Source of the DNA: Amycolatopsis sp. NBC_00345
Lineage (GTDB): Bacteria > Actinomycetota > Actinomycetes > Mycobacteriales > Pseudonocardiaceae
Direction of reading: 5' to 3'
DNA: 64,000 nucleotides
Assembly: GCF_036116635.1 (NCBI RefSeq)
Contig: NZ_CP107995.1
Coordinates: 4,464,001 to 4,528,000 of the forward strand
Under the pieces are notes generated by a model. That model saw only the letters and a program-made list of their open reading frames with translations. It had not been told where the DNA came from and made no database searches. The first letter of the stretch is position 1; each line of letters opens with the position of its first letter. Below, one piece after another: positions 23,845-31,714 of this stretch. Position numbers and translations under genes: made by a program.

Positions 23845-26151
23845 TCACCTCCTCTCGGTGTCTGGCCGGGTGTGGTTCTCCCCGCCCGGAATGGCGGTGA
23901 GGATCGGGGGCCGCGCGGCGTCGGGCTGCTCGCCGGCGGCGTCGCCGTGGGCGTGGGCCGGTTCGTCGATCTGGGCGGCGACGAGCCGCGCGTAGTGCCC
24001 GCCGTGGCCGAGCAGTTCGCTGTGGGTGCCTTGCTCGGCGATGCGGCCTTGGTGCAGCACCAGGATCTGGTGGGCGTCACGCACGGTGCTGAGCCGGTGG
24101 GCGATGACGATCTGCACGCACCGCAGGCCGGCGAGGTTGTGGTGGATGCGGGCTTCGGTGGCGGCGTCGAGGTGACTGGTGGCCTCGTCGAGCAGCAGGA
24201 TCCGGGGATCGCGCACGAGCGCGCGGGCGAGGGCGAGGCGCTGGCGCTGCCCGCCGGACAGGCCGGTTCCGCGCTGGGCGAGCTGGGTGCGGTAACCCAT
24301 GGCCATCGCGGCGATCTCGTCGTGCAGGCACGCCAGCCGCGCGGCCCGTTCGATCGCGTCGGCGGGGATTGTGCTGTCGCGCAAGGTGATGTTGTCCGCG
24401 ACGGTGCCGCTGAACATGAACGGTTCCTGCGGGACGACACCGATCTGGCCACGCAGCGCGCGGGGGTCGAGGTCGCCGGCGGGAACGGTGTCGAAGCTGA
24501 TCCGGCCGCCGGTCGGGGTGTAGAGCCCGAGCAGCACCATCCCGAGGGTGGTTTTGCCCGATCCGGTCGAGCCGACGACGGCGATCCGTTCACCGGGGCG
24601 GATCCGGGTGGAGATGTCGTGCAGGACCGGTGGGCTGTAGGGGTCGTAGCGGAACCCGACGTCCTCGAGGTCGATCCGCCCGTGCAGCTGATGCCCCGTC
24701 GCGGCAGGGAGGCTGCGTTCGGGCGGGGTGTCCAGGACGTCGGCGAGCCGTTGCAGCTGAGCGCCGGCCAGTTGCAGCCGCTGGCCGTTGGCCACCACGG
24801 TCGCCAGCGGGGCCACGATGGCGGAGGCGAGCCAGGTGACCGCGAGCATGGTGCCGGGCGTCATGGTCCCGGCCAGCACCCGCACCGCGCACAGCCACAG
24901 CACCAGCAGCGGGGTCAGCACCCGCAGCGCCATCGTGATCGCGTCGACGACCGCGGCGAGGTAGGTACGGCCCAGGGTGGCGGTCATCCAGCCGGTGAGC
25001 AGTTGCGCGAGACGGCCCATGGCGCGGTCTTCGGCGGCGGCCGCCTTGTAGGTGGCGATGCCTTCGAGGGTCTCGACGAGGTAGCCCTGGGTTTCGGCCT
25101 GGGTGGCGAGGTCGGCGGCCATGCGCTCGCGCACCGAGCGGGTCGTGGCGATCAGCAGCAGCACCACGACGACGATGACGCCGAGCACCGCCAGCGCCAC
25201 CGGCACGTCGAGCGCGGCCAGCACGGCGAGGTAGGCCAGGACCAGCACCGCGTCGAGCAGCGACCCCAGCGTCTGGCCGGTCATCAGGTCGCGCAGCATC
25301 GCGATGCTGCCGAAGCGGGTGACGATGTCGCCGGTGCTGCGCTGCTCGAAGAAGCGCAGCGGCAACCGGAACAGGTGCGCGCTGAACCCGAGCAGGGCGG
25401 CGGTGTCGAGGCGGCCTTGCAGGTACACCAGCAGCGACGACCGCACCAACGTCGTGAGCAACTGCGCCACGGTGACCACGGCGATCCCGACGCCGAGCAG
25501 TGTCATCAAAGCCGTCGCGCGCAGCGCGGGCAGGTCGTCGACGACGGTCCGGGTCGCCAGCGGCATCGCCACCACCAGCGCCTGCGCGATGACGCTGACC
25601 GCGAGCACGTGCAGCAGCAGCCGCACGGTGCCGGGGATCCGGCACAGCGACCGCAGGTAGGACCGCCAGAACGGCTCGACCGCGGCGGACCGGGGCGCGA
25701 ACCCGTCTCCGGGGCGCGCGGTCAGCACCGCCTTGCCCAGACCCGCCCGGAACTCGGCGTGGGCGAGCCGCCGGCGGCCGCGGCGGGGATCGACGATGTC
25801 GACCCGGCGCGGCGAGATCCGTTCCACGACAACGTAATGGTTGCCCTCCCAGTGCGCGATCGACGGCAGGGGGAGCTTCGCGACCGACTCCGCGGTGGCG
25901 GCGTAGCCGGCCATCCGCAGGCCGCTGGCCCGCCCGGCCCGCAGCAAGCCACTCGCGCTGACCCCGTCGCGTCCCGGCGCGCACACCTCACGCAATTCAC
26001 GGACCGGCGTGGGGCTGCGGTGGAACGCCAGGATCATCGACAGGCACGCCAACCCGCATTCGGCGTTACTTGACTGCAGCACCAACGGAACCCGGCTCCG
26101 CCGGCGCCGGACGCGTGCCAGCACCGCGGCCGGCCCGAAGCGGGTAGCCAT
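23845..26151 (-). CDS. C39-peptidase-containing ABC transporter (PCAT)
   Basis: A 768-residue exporter starting at MATRFGPAAVLA (26151). Residues 20-150 are a C39 peptidase with Cys in SSNAECGLACLSMIL, His in HWEGNHYVVVE and Asp in VDIVDPRRG. Then come six helices and an ATPase with Walker A GSTGSGKTTLG, signature LSGGQRQRLALARALV and Walker B ILLLDEATSHLD. Such proteins remove GG leaders while exporting peptides. The substrate is evidently the peptide encoded just downstream. Its start overlaps the stop of a 63-residue membrane protein gene. Confidence 0.95.
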   Translation of the reverse strand: MATRFGPAAVLARVRRRRSRVPLVLQSSNAECGLACLSMILAFHRSPTPVRELREVCAPGRDGVSASGLLRAGRASGLRMAGYAATAESVAKLPLPSIAHWEGNHYVVVERISPRRVDIVDPRRGRRRLAHAEFRAGLGKAVLTARPGDGFAPRSAAVEPFWRSYLRSLCRIPGTVRLLLHVLAVSVIAQALVVAMPLATRTVVDDLPALRATALMTLLGVGIAVVTVAQLLTTLVRSSLLVYLQGRLDTAALLGFSAHLFRLPLRFFEQRSTGDIVTRFGSIAMLRDLMTGQTLGSLLDAVLVLAYLAVLAALDVPVALAVLGVIVVVVLLLIATTRSVRERMAADLATQAETQGYLVETLEGIATYKAAAAEDRAMGRLAQLLTGWMTATLGRTYLAAVVDAITMALRVLTPLLVLWLCAVRVLAGTMTPGTMLAVTWLASAIVAPLATVVANGQRLQLAGAQLQRLADVLDTPPERSLPAATGHQLHGRIDLEDVGFRYDPYSPPVLHDISTRIRPGERIAVVGSTGSGKTTLGMVLLGLYTPTGGRISFDTVPAGDLDPRALRGQIGVVPQEPFMFSGTVADNITLRDSTIPADAIERAARLACLHDEIAAMAMGYRTQLAQRGTGLSGGQRQRLALARALVRDPRILLLDEATSHLDAATEARIHHNLAGLRCVQIVIAHRLSTVRDAHQILVLHQGRIAEQGTHSELLGHGGHYARLVAAQIDEPAHAHGDAAGEQPDAARPPILTAIPGGENHTRPDTERR

Positions 26152-26342
26152 CACAGCGTCCGTCCCATCAGCACCAGCAGCACGGCCAGGCCGGTGAGCA
26201 CGAGCAGCAGGCCCAGCCACAGCAGCCGCACCGCCACGGGCCGGACCGGCGCGGGGAACACGTCGCGTTCGCGGGCGGTGGACCAGTGGCCGCTTTCGTC
26301 GCCGAACAGGATCCGTTTCTTCTTCCGCGCCAACGGTTTCAC
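26151..26342 (-). CDS. Small single-pass membrane protein of the peptide-export operon
   Basis: 63 residues from GTG 26342, with GGAAGAGGGG upstream. A basic N-terminus (KPLARKKKRILFGDESGHW) leads to one C-terminal helix (LLWLGLLLVLTGLAVLLVLM). The stop overlaps the exporter start by one base. It could be an accessory to export or an immunity protein; both are inference. Confidence 0.7.
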   Translation of the reverse strand: MKPLARKKKRILFGDESGHWSTARERDVFPAPVRPVAVRLLWLGLLLVLTGLAVLLVLMGRTL

Positions 26343-26388
26343 CCCCTCTTCCGCTCGCGAAGACCGCCTACGTCGAATACCTCGATCG

Positions 26389-26838
26389 TCACGTGCCGGA
26401 GGTGACCCGGTGGGCCGCGGCGCCGGGCGGGTCGGCCGGCGCACGGCGCGGCGGGGCCGTCTCGTCCAGATCGATCACGACACCGAGGTTCCGCATCGCG
26501 TCCCGGTCGACCGAGTAGTACGCCCAGATACCTCGCTGCTCCCGCCGCAGCAGTCCCGCGGTCACCAGCAGTTTGAGGTGATGGCTCACCGTCGACTGGG
26601 CCAGGCCCATCGCCACGGTGATGTCGTACACGCACACCGGTTCGCCGCTGCCGGCCAGGAGATTCACCAGCTGCACCCGGTGCGCGTGACCGAGTGCCTT
26701 GAACAGCACCGAGATCTGCGACGCCTCGTCGAAGGACAGCCGTGGTGTGCTCAGCGGCACGCTGCACAGCGGAACCCCCGACGGCGGGACCGGCGCGCAT
26801 TCGGCGGCCGACGGGCGCACCACCACGGTCTCGTCCAC
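26389..26838 (-). CDS. ArsR/SmtB-family regulator
   Basis: A 149-residue repressor with a winged helix: LFKALGHAHRVQLVNLLAGSGEPVCVYDITVAMG and LAQSTVSHHLKLLVTAGLL (parts of one domain). Cys residues in the N-terminal tail (ECAPV, LCSV) and in EPVCVYD could bind a metal or sense thiols, but the usual CxC pair is not complete. It is first in the peptide-export operon direction, 46 bases before the small membrane protein gene. An ATCGA-N6-TCGAT dyad sits just upstream of its start. Confidence 0.88.
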   Translation of the reverse strand: MDETVVVRPSAAECAPVPPSGVPLCSVPLSTPRLSFDEASQISVLFKALGHAHRVQLVNLLAGSGEPVCVYDITVAMGLAQSTVSHHLKLLVTAGLLRREQRGIWAYYSVDRDAMRNLGVVIDLDETAPPRRAPADPPGAAAHRVTSGT

Positions 26839-26863
26839 AGCCGCTCCCCACTGAAGATGCTAG

Positions 26864-26879
26864 ATCGAGGAACTTCGAT
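26864..26879. promoter_or_regulatory. ArsR-type operator
   Basis: ATCGA, six bases, TCGAT, 26 bases upstream of the ArsR start. ArsR/SmtB operators typically have this 5-6-5 layout. Likely autoregulation and control of the downstream export genes. Confidence 0.6.
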
Positions 26880-26938
26880 GTATTAGATCAGAGTTCGTCG
26901 ATGTGACCGAAGGTAGTAACCGGTGGCTCAACGCACAA

Positions 26939-26979
26939 CCCCTGCCACCGGAATGGTCCAGCCACACCGAGGGCAGGGG
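26939..26979 (-). terminator. Possible terminator of the DUF169 gene
   Basis: CCCCTGCC and GGCAGGGG, 8-bp arms with a 25-base loop, 38 bases beyond the DUF169 stop on the minus strand. No T-run. Confidence 0.35.
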
Positions 26980-27016
26980 CTTGTCACCGCGCAGACGCCG
27001 CAACCGGCGTCACGGA

Positions 27017-27721
27017 TCAGGCGAAGGTGGCCTTCGCGGTCTCGTAGAACTGCTTCATCCCGGCGTTGGCGGTCACCGTGACCTCCAGCGCGGCAACGAA
27101 CTCTTCGGCCTTGCCGCCGGGAAGCACGGCCAGAATCCGGTCATCGGCGATATCGGTGAACGTGCGCATCCCGATGCACCCCAGCGCCAGCCGCGGCGCC
27201 TGCGACTCCAGCGCCAGTGGCAACGCCGCGCACCCGGGGCGGCCCGACACGTCCATCGGGGTCGACGTCCATTTGGCGTTGCCCGCCGCCTCGTTGTAAA
27301 CCATCGCCTGGGCCGGAGTCAGCCACAGGAGAACGAGATCGGCGGCGGTCGGGAATTCGGCCAGCGGACCGTACACAATTCCCGAACTCTTGCGCTTGAC
27401 CGTCGGGATGTTCGCCGCCTCGTCCGGATCAAGGTAGCGGGCGTCGCACATCGACTGCACGAGGCCGCCGAGCTGCTCACCGGTCGCCGGCGGCAACTCG
27501 AAGCCCATCACCATCGCTCCGACCGGGCAGTTGAAATGCTGCTCGGCGGCCGCGTAGAACACTCCCTTTTCCGCGACACGCCAGAAGTTACAGCTGGAGG
27601 GAACGGCCTCGGTGGAGACCGCGACACCGTCGGGTGGCGCGTCGACGAACGTCAACGCCACCGGGGCGAAGTCGGCCGACAACAGCTCCGAGATCCGTGC
27701 TGCAACGTGTGCGTATTCCAT
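27017..27721 (-). CDS. DUF169-family protein
   Basis: A 234-residue soluble protein from ATG 27721 (GAAAGG upstream). Features are DFAPVALTFVDAPPDGV, then a Cys in SSCNFWR, another in HFNCPVGAMVMGF, and further Cys in SMCDARYL and GRPGCAALPLAL, ending RTFTDIADDRILAVLPGG. The COG2043-type family has conserved Cys and is thought to be redox- or metal-related; no activity is established that I can cite. Same strand as the ArsR/export operon, which lies downstream, but separated by a possible terminator. Confidence 0.75.
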   Translation of the reverse strand: MEYAHVAARISELLSADFAPVALTFVDAPPDGVAVSTEAVPSSCNFWRVAEKGVFYAAAEQHFNCPVGAMVMGFELPPATGEQLGGLVQSMCDARYLDPDEAANIPTVKRKSSGIVYGPLAEFPTAADLVLLWLTPAQAMVYNEAAGNAKWTSTPMDVSGRPGCAALPLALESQAPRLALGCIGMRTFTDIADDRILAVLPGGKAEEFVAALEVTVTANAGMKQFYETAKATFA

Positions 27722-28150
27722 GAATGTGCCTTTCACTAAGGTCATCTGATGGTGGCGGAACACGCACTGGCCGAGCCGGGGGTTTCCTTCCTTGAATCGT
27801 GGCGATCGGCCAATAATGTGTCCCCAGATTCCCTCTACGATCCACGTAAAGGATGCGGTATCCGGTCCAAGGCAGATGGGAAGCGCTCGTGAACGTCCCG
27901 GGTAAGACGAGACGACGAGCCCCCTGAACCCACCCCCTCGATCACGAGCGTCACGCTCTGTCGAGGCGCGACTCGTTCATGATCAAGAAACGGGACACGC
28001 CTCCCCGTACCCACCTGGATCCTGCCCGTAGCCGGAGACACCGCGCGCCGTCCACCCGGGTGCAGTTACACCCCGATAGCGCGTTTTCGATACGTTTCTT
28101 TCACCGAAGCCCAGCGCCCTACACCAGCGGAGACTCGAACACTCCGTCGA
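27722..28150. other. Non-coding region with a hairpin
   Basis: 429 bases without a supportable gene. At 27936-27966 an interrupted stem forms: CCTCGA/TCGAGG outside and GAGCG/CGCTC inside. This is presumably the promoter side of the DUF169 gene plus insertion scar sequence next to repeat copy B. Confidence 0.4.
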
Positions 28151-28157
28151 CGTCGGT

Positions 28158-28513
28158 TCAGCTGACGGGGCTGCGGCGTTCGAGGAAGACGGTGTCGTGC
28201 CAGCTGCCGTCGCGTTGGGCGATGCGTTCGCGGATCCCGACGGTGCGGTAGCCGGCCGCGTGGTGCAGGGCGAGGCTGGCGCGGTTCTCGGTGAAGACCG
28301 ACGTCTGCAGGGTCCACAGGCCGGCGTCGTCGGCGGCCATGACCTGCTTGCGCAGCAAGGCATTCCCGACGCCGCGACCACGCTGGCCCTCGGCGACGTA
28401 GACGGAGGTTTCGGCGACGCCGGCGTAACAGTCGCGTGTGGACACCGGGCTGGACGCGGTCCAGCCGACCACCTCGCCGTCGCGCTCGGCGACCCAGCGG
28501 TGCCCGGGGAACG
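28158..28513 (-). pseudogene. 5'-truncated GNAT acetyltransferase (contains repeat copy B)
   Basis: About 118 codons on the minus strand. FPGHRWVAERDGEVVGWTAS, then YAGVAETSVYVAEGQRGRGVG (acetyl-CoA loop), LLRKQVMAADDAGLWTLQTSVF and a normal end. The family usually begins about 45 residues earlier, but homology stops exactly where a plus-strand CmcJ-like gene starts (28514). It could be expressed from the in-frame ATG at 28472, but the first beta strands would be missing. Its last 105 bases recur at 22023-22127. Confidence 0.7.
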
Positions 28514-29413
28514 ATGACCGCCCAGGCTCTCTCGTCGGTGACGGTGCCCTTGCGGTACGCGGGCCCGGCCGAACCCGCCGGAATCTTCTACGCCGGCCAG
28601 CACGCGGCCGCCACGGCCCGCTTCCGCTCCGTCGGCACCGCCATCACGAACGCCCGGCCGATCCGCGGGGACTTCCGTCTCGACGTGTACGGGTTCGCGC
28701 TGGTCAAGCACCAGACGAAGGTGCAGGACTTCACCGACACCGAGGAGGTCGAACTGGTCTACAAGGCCGAACTGGAGGAGCTGGTCAAGGCGGCGACCGG
28801 CGCGGTGAAGGTCGTCGTCTTCCACACGATGGCGTGCTTCGAGGACGGCGAGAAGCGAGGCGAACGCCCGCCTGCACGCGCAGCGCACGCCGACTACGAC
28901 GGCGCGAGCTTCGAAGTCTGGATCCGCCGGGCCATGGGCGCGGAGGCCGATGAGTGGCCGGCGGGACGCTGGTCCGAAATCAACGTCCGGCGCGGCATCC
29001 GCCCCGTCGAGCGAGTCCCCCTCGCCGTCGCCGTCGCCCGCACCACCGGCCTGGACCAGTACGTGCCGGTCCCGATCCACGAACGCCCGGACCAGCCGAT
29101 GCCGTTCACCGGTCTCAATCTCGTGCACGACCCGCAACAGCGCTGGTACTACTTCCCGGACACGCAGCCGGACGAGGCACTGCTGTTCCGCCTCTGGGAC
29201 ACCGACTCCTCAGTGCCGTTCCCGGTGGCGCACAGCGCGATCGACGACCCCACCTCGCGCCCCGGCGCAGCCCCGAGGGCCAGCGTCGAGGGACGCACCG
29301 TGGCGTTCTTCGGCGGAGAGAAGCTGATTCCCGCCCTGTTCGGGGGTTCGTTCTCATCGAGGCTCGGCGGTCGGGCCGATCTTGAGTACGGGCCTTCCAC
29401 TGGGGTGTCGTGA
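28514..29413 (+). CDS. CmcJ/NvfI-like oxygenase-family protein
   Basis: A 299-residue protein from ATG 28514. The family pattern is SSVTVPLRYAGPAEP, then VKVVVFHTMACFE, HADYDGASFEVW (the HxD-like metal site region), EINVRRGIRPVERVPLAVA, QRWYYFPDTQPDEALLFRLWDTD and AIDDPTSRPGAAPRASVEGRTVAFF. CmcJ acts with CmcI in cephamycin 7-methoxylation, and relatives occur in many pathways. The last 30 residues are not family-like, so the 3' end may be disrupted. Its start abuts the truncated acetyltransferase gene, which looks like a recombination joint. Confidence 0.75.
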   Translation: MTAQALSSVTVPLRYAGPAEPAGIFYAGQHAAATARFRSVGTAITNARPIRGDFRLDVYGFALVKHQTKVQDFTDTEEVELVYKAELEELVKAATGAVKVVVFHTMACFEDGEKRGERPPARAAHADYDGASFEVWIRRAMGAEADEWPAGRWSEINVRRGIRPVERVPLAVAVARTTGLDQYVPVPIHERPDQPMPFTGLNLVHDPQQRWYYFPDTQPDEALLFRLWDTDSSVPFPVAHSAIDDPTSRPGAAPRASVEGRTVAFFGGEKLIPALFGGSFSSRLGGRADLEYGPSTGVS

Positions 29414-29439
29414 CTGGGCAGGTCGGCTGCCGATCCCCA

Positions 29440-29765
29440 CGGCTGTCGGATTGTTCGCCCGCTGGCGGTCGTCTCGACAACCGGTGCCCGCGGAGCTGCC
29501 CGAGGTGCGCGTCTTGGTCGAGGTCGCGCTCGCCACCGTGTGCGGCAGCGACCGGCGCACCGTGCTCGGCCACCGCCGTGCCCGAGCGTGCTGGGCCACG
29601 AGCCGGTCGGCACGGTCGCGGCGTTCGGGGCGGGCGGGTCGGCCGAGGCGGTGGACGGGTCCCCCTGGCGGTGGGGACCGTGTGGTCTGGTCTGTGCCGG
29701 CGCAGTCTCGTGCAGAAGTGTCGGCGGCTGCGCAAGTACGGTCACGAGCGGCTGACCGCGGACTG
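29440..29765 (+). pseudogene. Zinc-dependent alcohol dehydrogenase remnant
   Basis: Family pieces occur in successive frames: ELPEVRVLVEVALATVCGSD (first zinc Cys), then PSVLGHEPVGTVAAFGAGG one frame over, then RVVWSVPAQS and KCRRLRKYGHE-like pieces in others. At least two frameshifts separate them and the nucleotide-binding half is absent. Clearly dead. Confidence 0.65.
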
Positions 29766-29782
29766 GCTGGCGCCGGAGCCAG

Positions 29783-29938
29783 GCGCGAAAGCGGATCGTC
29801 TTCAGTCTGCCTGTCGACATGCCTGCTGGTCGTGTCGATGTGGTGGGTTCGTTCAATGATTGGACTCTGGGCCGGCATGACCTCCAACCCGCACATGCGG
29901 GCGCCGCTCGACCACCTTCGAGGTCGCCGCGAGAGTAG
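29783..29938 (+). pseudogene. Glycogen-binding (CBM48/isoamylase N) protein fragment
   Basis: One frame reads ARKRIVFSLPVDMPAGRVDV and on through VGSFNDWTLGRHDLQP, the start of the small actinomycete isoamylase early-set domain proteins. It lacks a start codon and turns into Pro/Arg/Ser noise before a stop. It lies directly after the dehydrogenase remnant. Confidence 0.55.
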
Positions 29939-30200
29939 TTGGCGGGGTGTCTCAGCCTGCCGTCACTATCAAGTTGGGTGGAGCAGTGCAATACTCGACT
30001 AACCGTCCATTGTGGAAGATTTTACCCGCATCTGAAAGGTAGTTGCGGGCAACCAGAATACTTCTTAGAGTGAGCAGACGGGGCGTTACACCGAACGGTG
30101 ATCAGGAACGCGGCCAAAGCGGGGATTACGAGTTAAAAAGACTGTCGGTCCACCGTTGAAATCATTATCATTTCGAATGAATTATCAACGAGGAGGAGAA

Positions 30201-30572
30201 TTGATCTCTGCATGGAATTCTAGAATGCGTAAAACACTGACTCTAATGGCTGGCCTGTTGCTGGCAGCGGGCACCATGCTGACCACAGCTCCGGCCGCCT
30301 CCGCAAATCAGACACCATCGACCGCCGCTCGCGCCTGTGGTCCCACGAACGCCGTGGATTACGGCAAGGTCTACTTCTCTCAGACAGAGAATATTTATGA
30401 TCAACGAAGCAGTGGATCGCAGGTGTGCGGAGTCGCGCGGGCGGACACGGTGCGACCTGGTAATGAAGTCTGCAATGGCTGGGTGTTAGTGCAAGCCACA
30501 AATGGAATCTGGGGGTGGGTGCCCTTGGCCAAATCCTCGCCAAGTGCAACCATACCGAATGCCTGCGACTAA
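30201..30572 (+). CDS. Secreted small SH3-like protein
   Basis: About 123 residues. TTG 30201 follows GAGGAGGAG, though ATG 30225 (MRKTLTLMAGLLLAAG) gives a classic signal peptide ending APAASA. The mature part has ACGPTNAVDYGKVYF, ENIYDQRSSGSQVCGVARAD and EVCNGWVLVQATNGIWGWV, typical of bacterial SH3-like or peptidase-inhibitor-like small secreted proteins, with four Cys in all. The local base composition is much richer in A and T than the surroundings (30000-30600), suggesting recent arrival. Confidence 0.7.
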   Translation: MISAWNSRMRKTLTLMAGLLLAAGTMLTTAPAASANQTPSTAARACGPTNAVDYGKVYFSQTENIYDQRSSGSQVCGVARADTVRPGNEVCNGWVLVQATNGIWGWVPLAKSSPSATIPNACD

Positions 30573-30610
30573 ACATTTTGGCCGTGATGCGACGATGTGA
30601 GCACGAGTGG

Positions 30611-30934
30611 CTATGACGCCGAGTTGTCCTGGCGCGAGGCGCCGGCCAGATGTGGCGTGAGCAGTTCGGGCGGGCTGGCGATTGAGAGGGCGACGTCGTA
30701 GAAGCGGATGTCCTCTGTGCACCCTTCCACGGTGGGGTCGCGGGCGATTTCGGTGTTGATTAACTGCAAGGTCGTGGCTTGGCGTGCGGTGCAGACGAAG
30801 TGAAGGCGTTCGACCTCGACATCGGAGATGCAGGTATTTCGTTTTGCCGCCGCGGCCGCGGACGCAGCGGCTGTGCGACCGCATTCGCCGACATCGTCAC
30901 CACGGCGCGGCGCTCGAGGGCCCCGACGGGACAC
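30611..30934 (-). CDS. Possible hypothetical protein
   Basis: A 107-codon frame whose middle and end look protein-like (VEVERLHFVCTARQATTLQL; FYDVALSIASPPELL). The first 30 residues are Arg/Ala noise, so a start near 30835 or a truncated gene is possible. Family not recognised. Confidence 0.3.
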   Translation of the reverse strand: MSRRGPRAPRRGDDVGECGRTAAASAAAAAKRNTCISDVEVERLHFVCTARQATTLQLINTEIARDPTVEGCTEDIRFYDVALSIASPPELLTPHLAGASRQDNSAS

Positions 30935-31149
30935 GCTCGCCGTGCGAACATTTAGAGCAGCAGTAGGACTTTCGGTCGGATTGAAAATTTACCACCGCCA
31001 ATTGCCGGCCAGCGTAGTCAACAATTATTCGCACATGCCGCCGACTTCGATTTTGAATGAAGAGATCGTAGATCTCGGCCCGGAATCGAATCGCATTCGA
31101 AATCGCCTGCTGCGGAAGCTGTCGTCGGACGAACCGATGCCCGACGTGG

Positions 31150-31315
31150 ACCGTCGAGCAGATTACTAGCGCTGCTGGAATATCCGAGGCCCAGCTGCAC
31201 GCGTTGAGAACGGACCATGACCGCCGGACTCGATCCTGAAAGTGATTCGGCTTGCCGATACACTCGGGCCGCAACGCCTGGAAGCAGTCGAGCGCGCTTA
31301 CGCGGAGTTCACCAG
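31150..31315 (+). mobile_element. Possible transposase fragment
   Basis: Two short frames separated by a stop and frameshift: a helix-turn-helix-like EQITSAAGISEAQLHALR and VIRLADTLGPQRLEAVERAY. The second recalls the RLADxxGPxRLE motif of IS21-type transposases. Weak, but it sits beside another transposase remnant. Confidence 0.3.
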
Positions 31316-31501
31316 GTGCCGGAACGATCCACGAGGCCAGTGACGTCAGCGAACCACCATCCGGCCCGATCGCGCGTGCTTCTGCGCGAGTTCGCGCCAG
31401 CGCGTGATCGCCATCGCGGCCGTCGGCACGGCGTCGATTCGCTTGCCGACGGCCTGACGGTCCGGCTTGTCCGGCCGTAGCTGGCCGGCGTCCCCGGCGG
31501 G

Positions 31502-31714
31502 ATGCCGGACCTCTACGGCAACCGCGAGAACAAGGGCCACCGTGGTGGACGACCGCCGGCGTTCGACAAGGAGATCTACAAGCAACGCCACGCGGTGGAG
31601 TGCGGTATCAACCGTCTCGAGCGCAACCGTGCGGTGGCCACCCGATACGACAAGCTGGCCGTCCGTTACGAGGCCACGGTCGTCATCGCGGCGATCAACG
31701 AGTGGCTTCCATGA
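31502..31714 (+). mobile_element. IS5-family transposase C-terminal fragment
   Basis: A 70-residue end: RGGRPPAFDKEIYKQRHAVE, then CGINRLERNRAVATRYDKLA and YEATVVIAAINEWLP. This is the well-conserved C-terminus of IS5-group transposases with the final catalytic Glu region. The rest of the transposase and both terminal repeats are missing. Its last 20 bases overlap the 3' end of the convergent LysR gene. Confidence 0.8.

Noticed and set aside
23872..26073. 733-codon plus-strand frame opposite the C39 transporter
   Set aside because: Shadow of the transporter; no domain, and Gln/His/Arg-rich composition.
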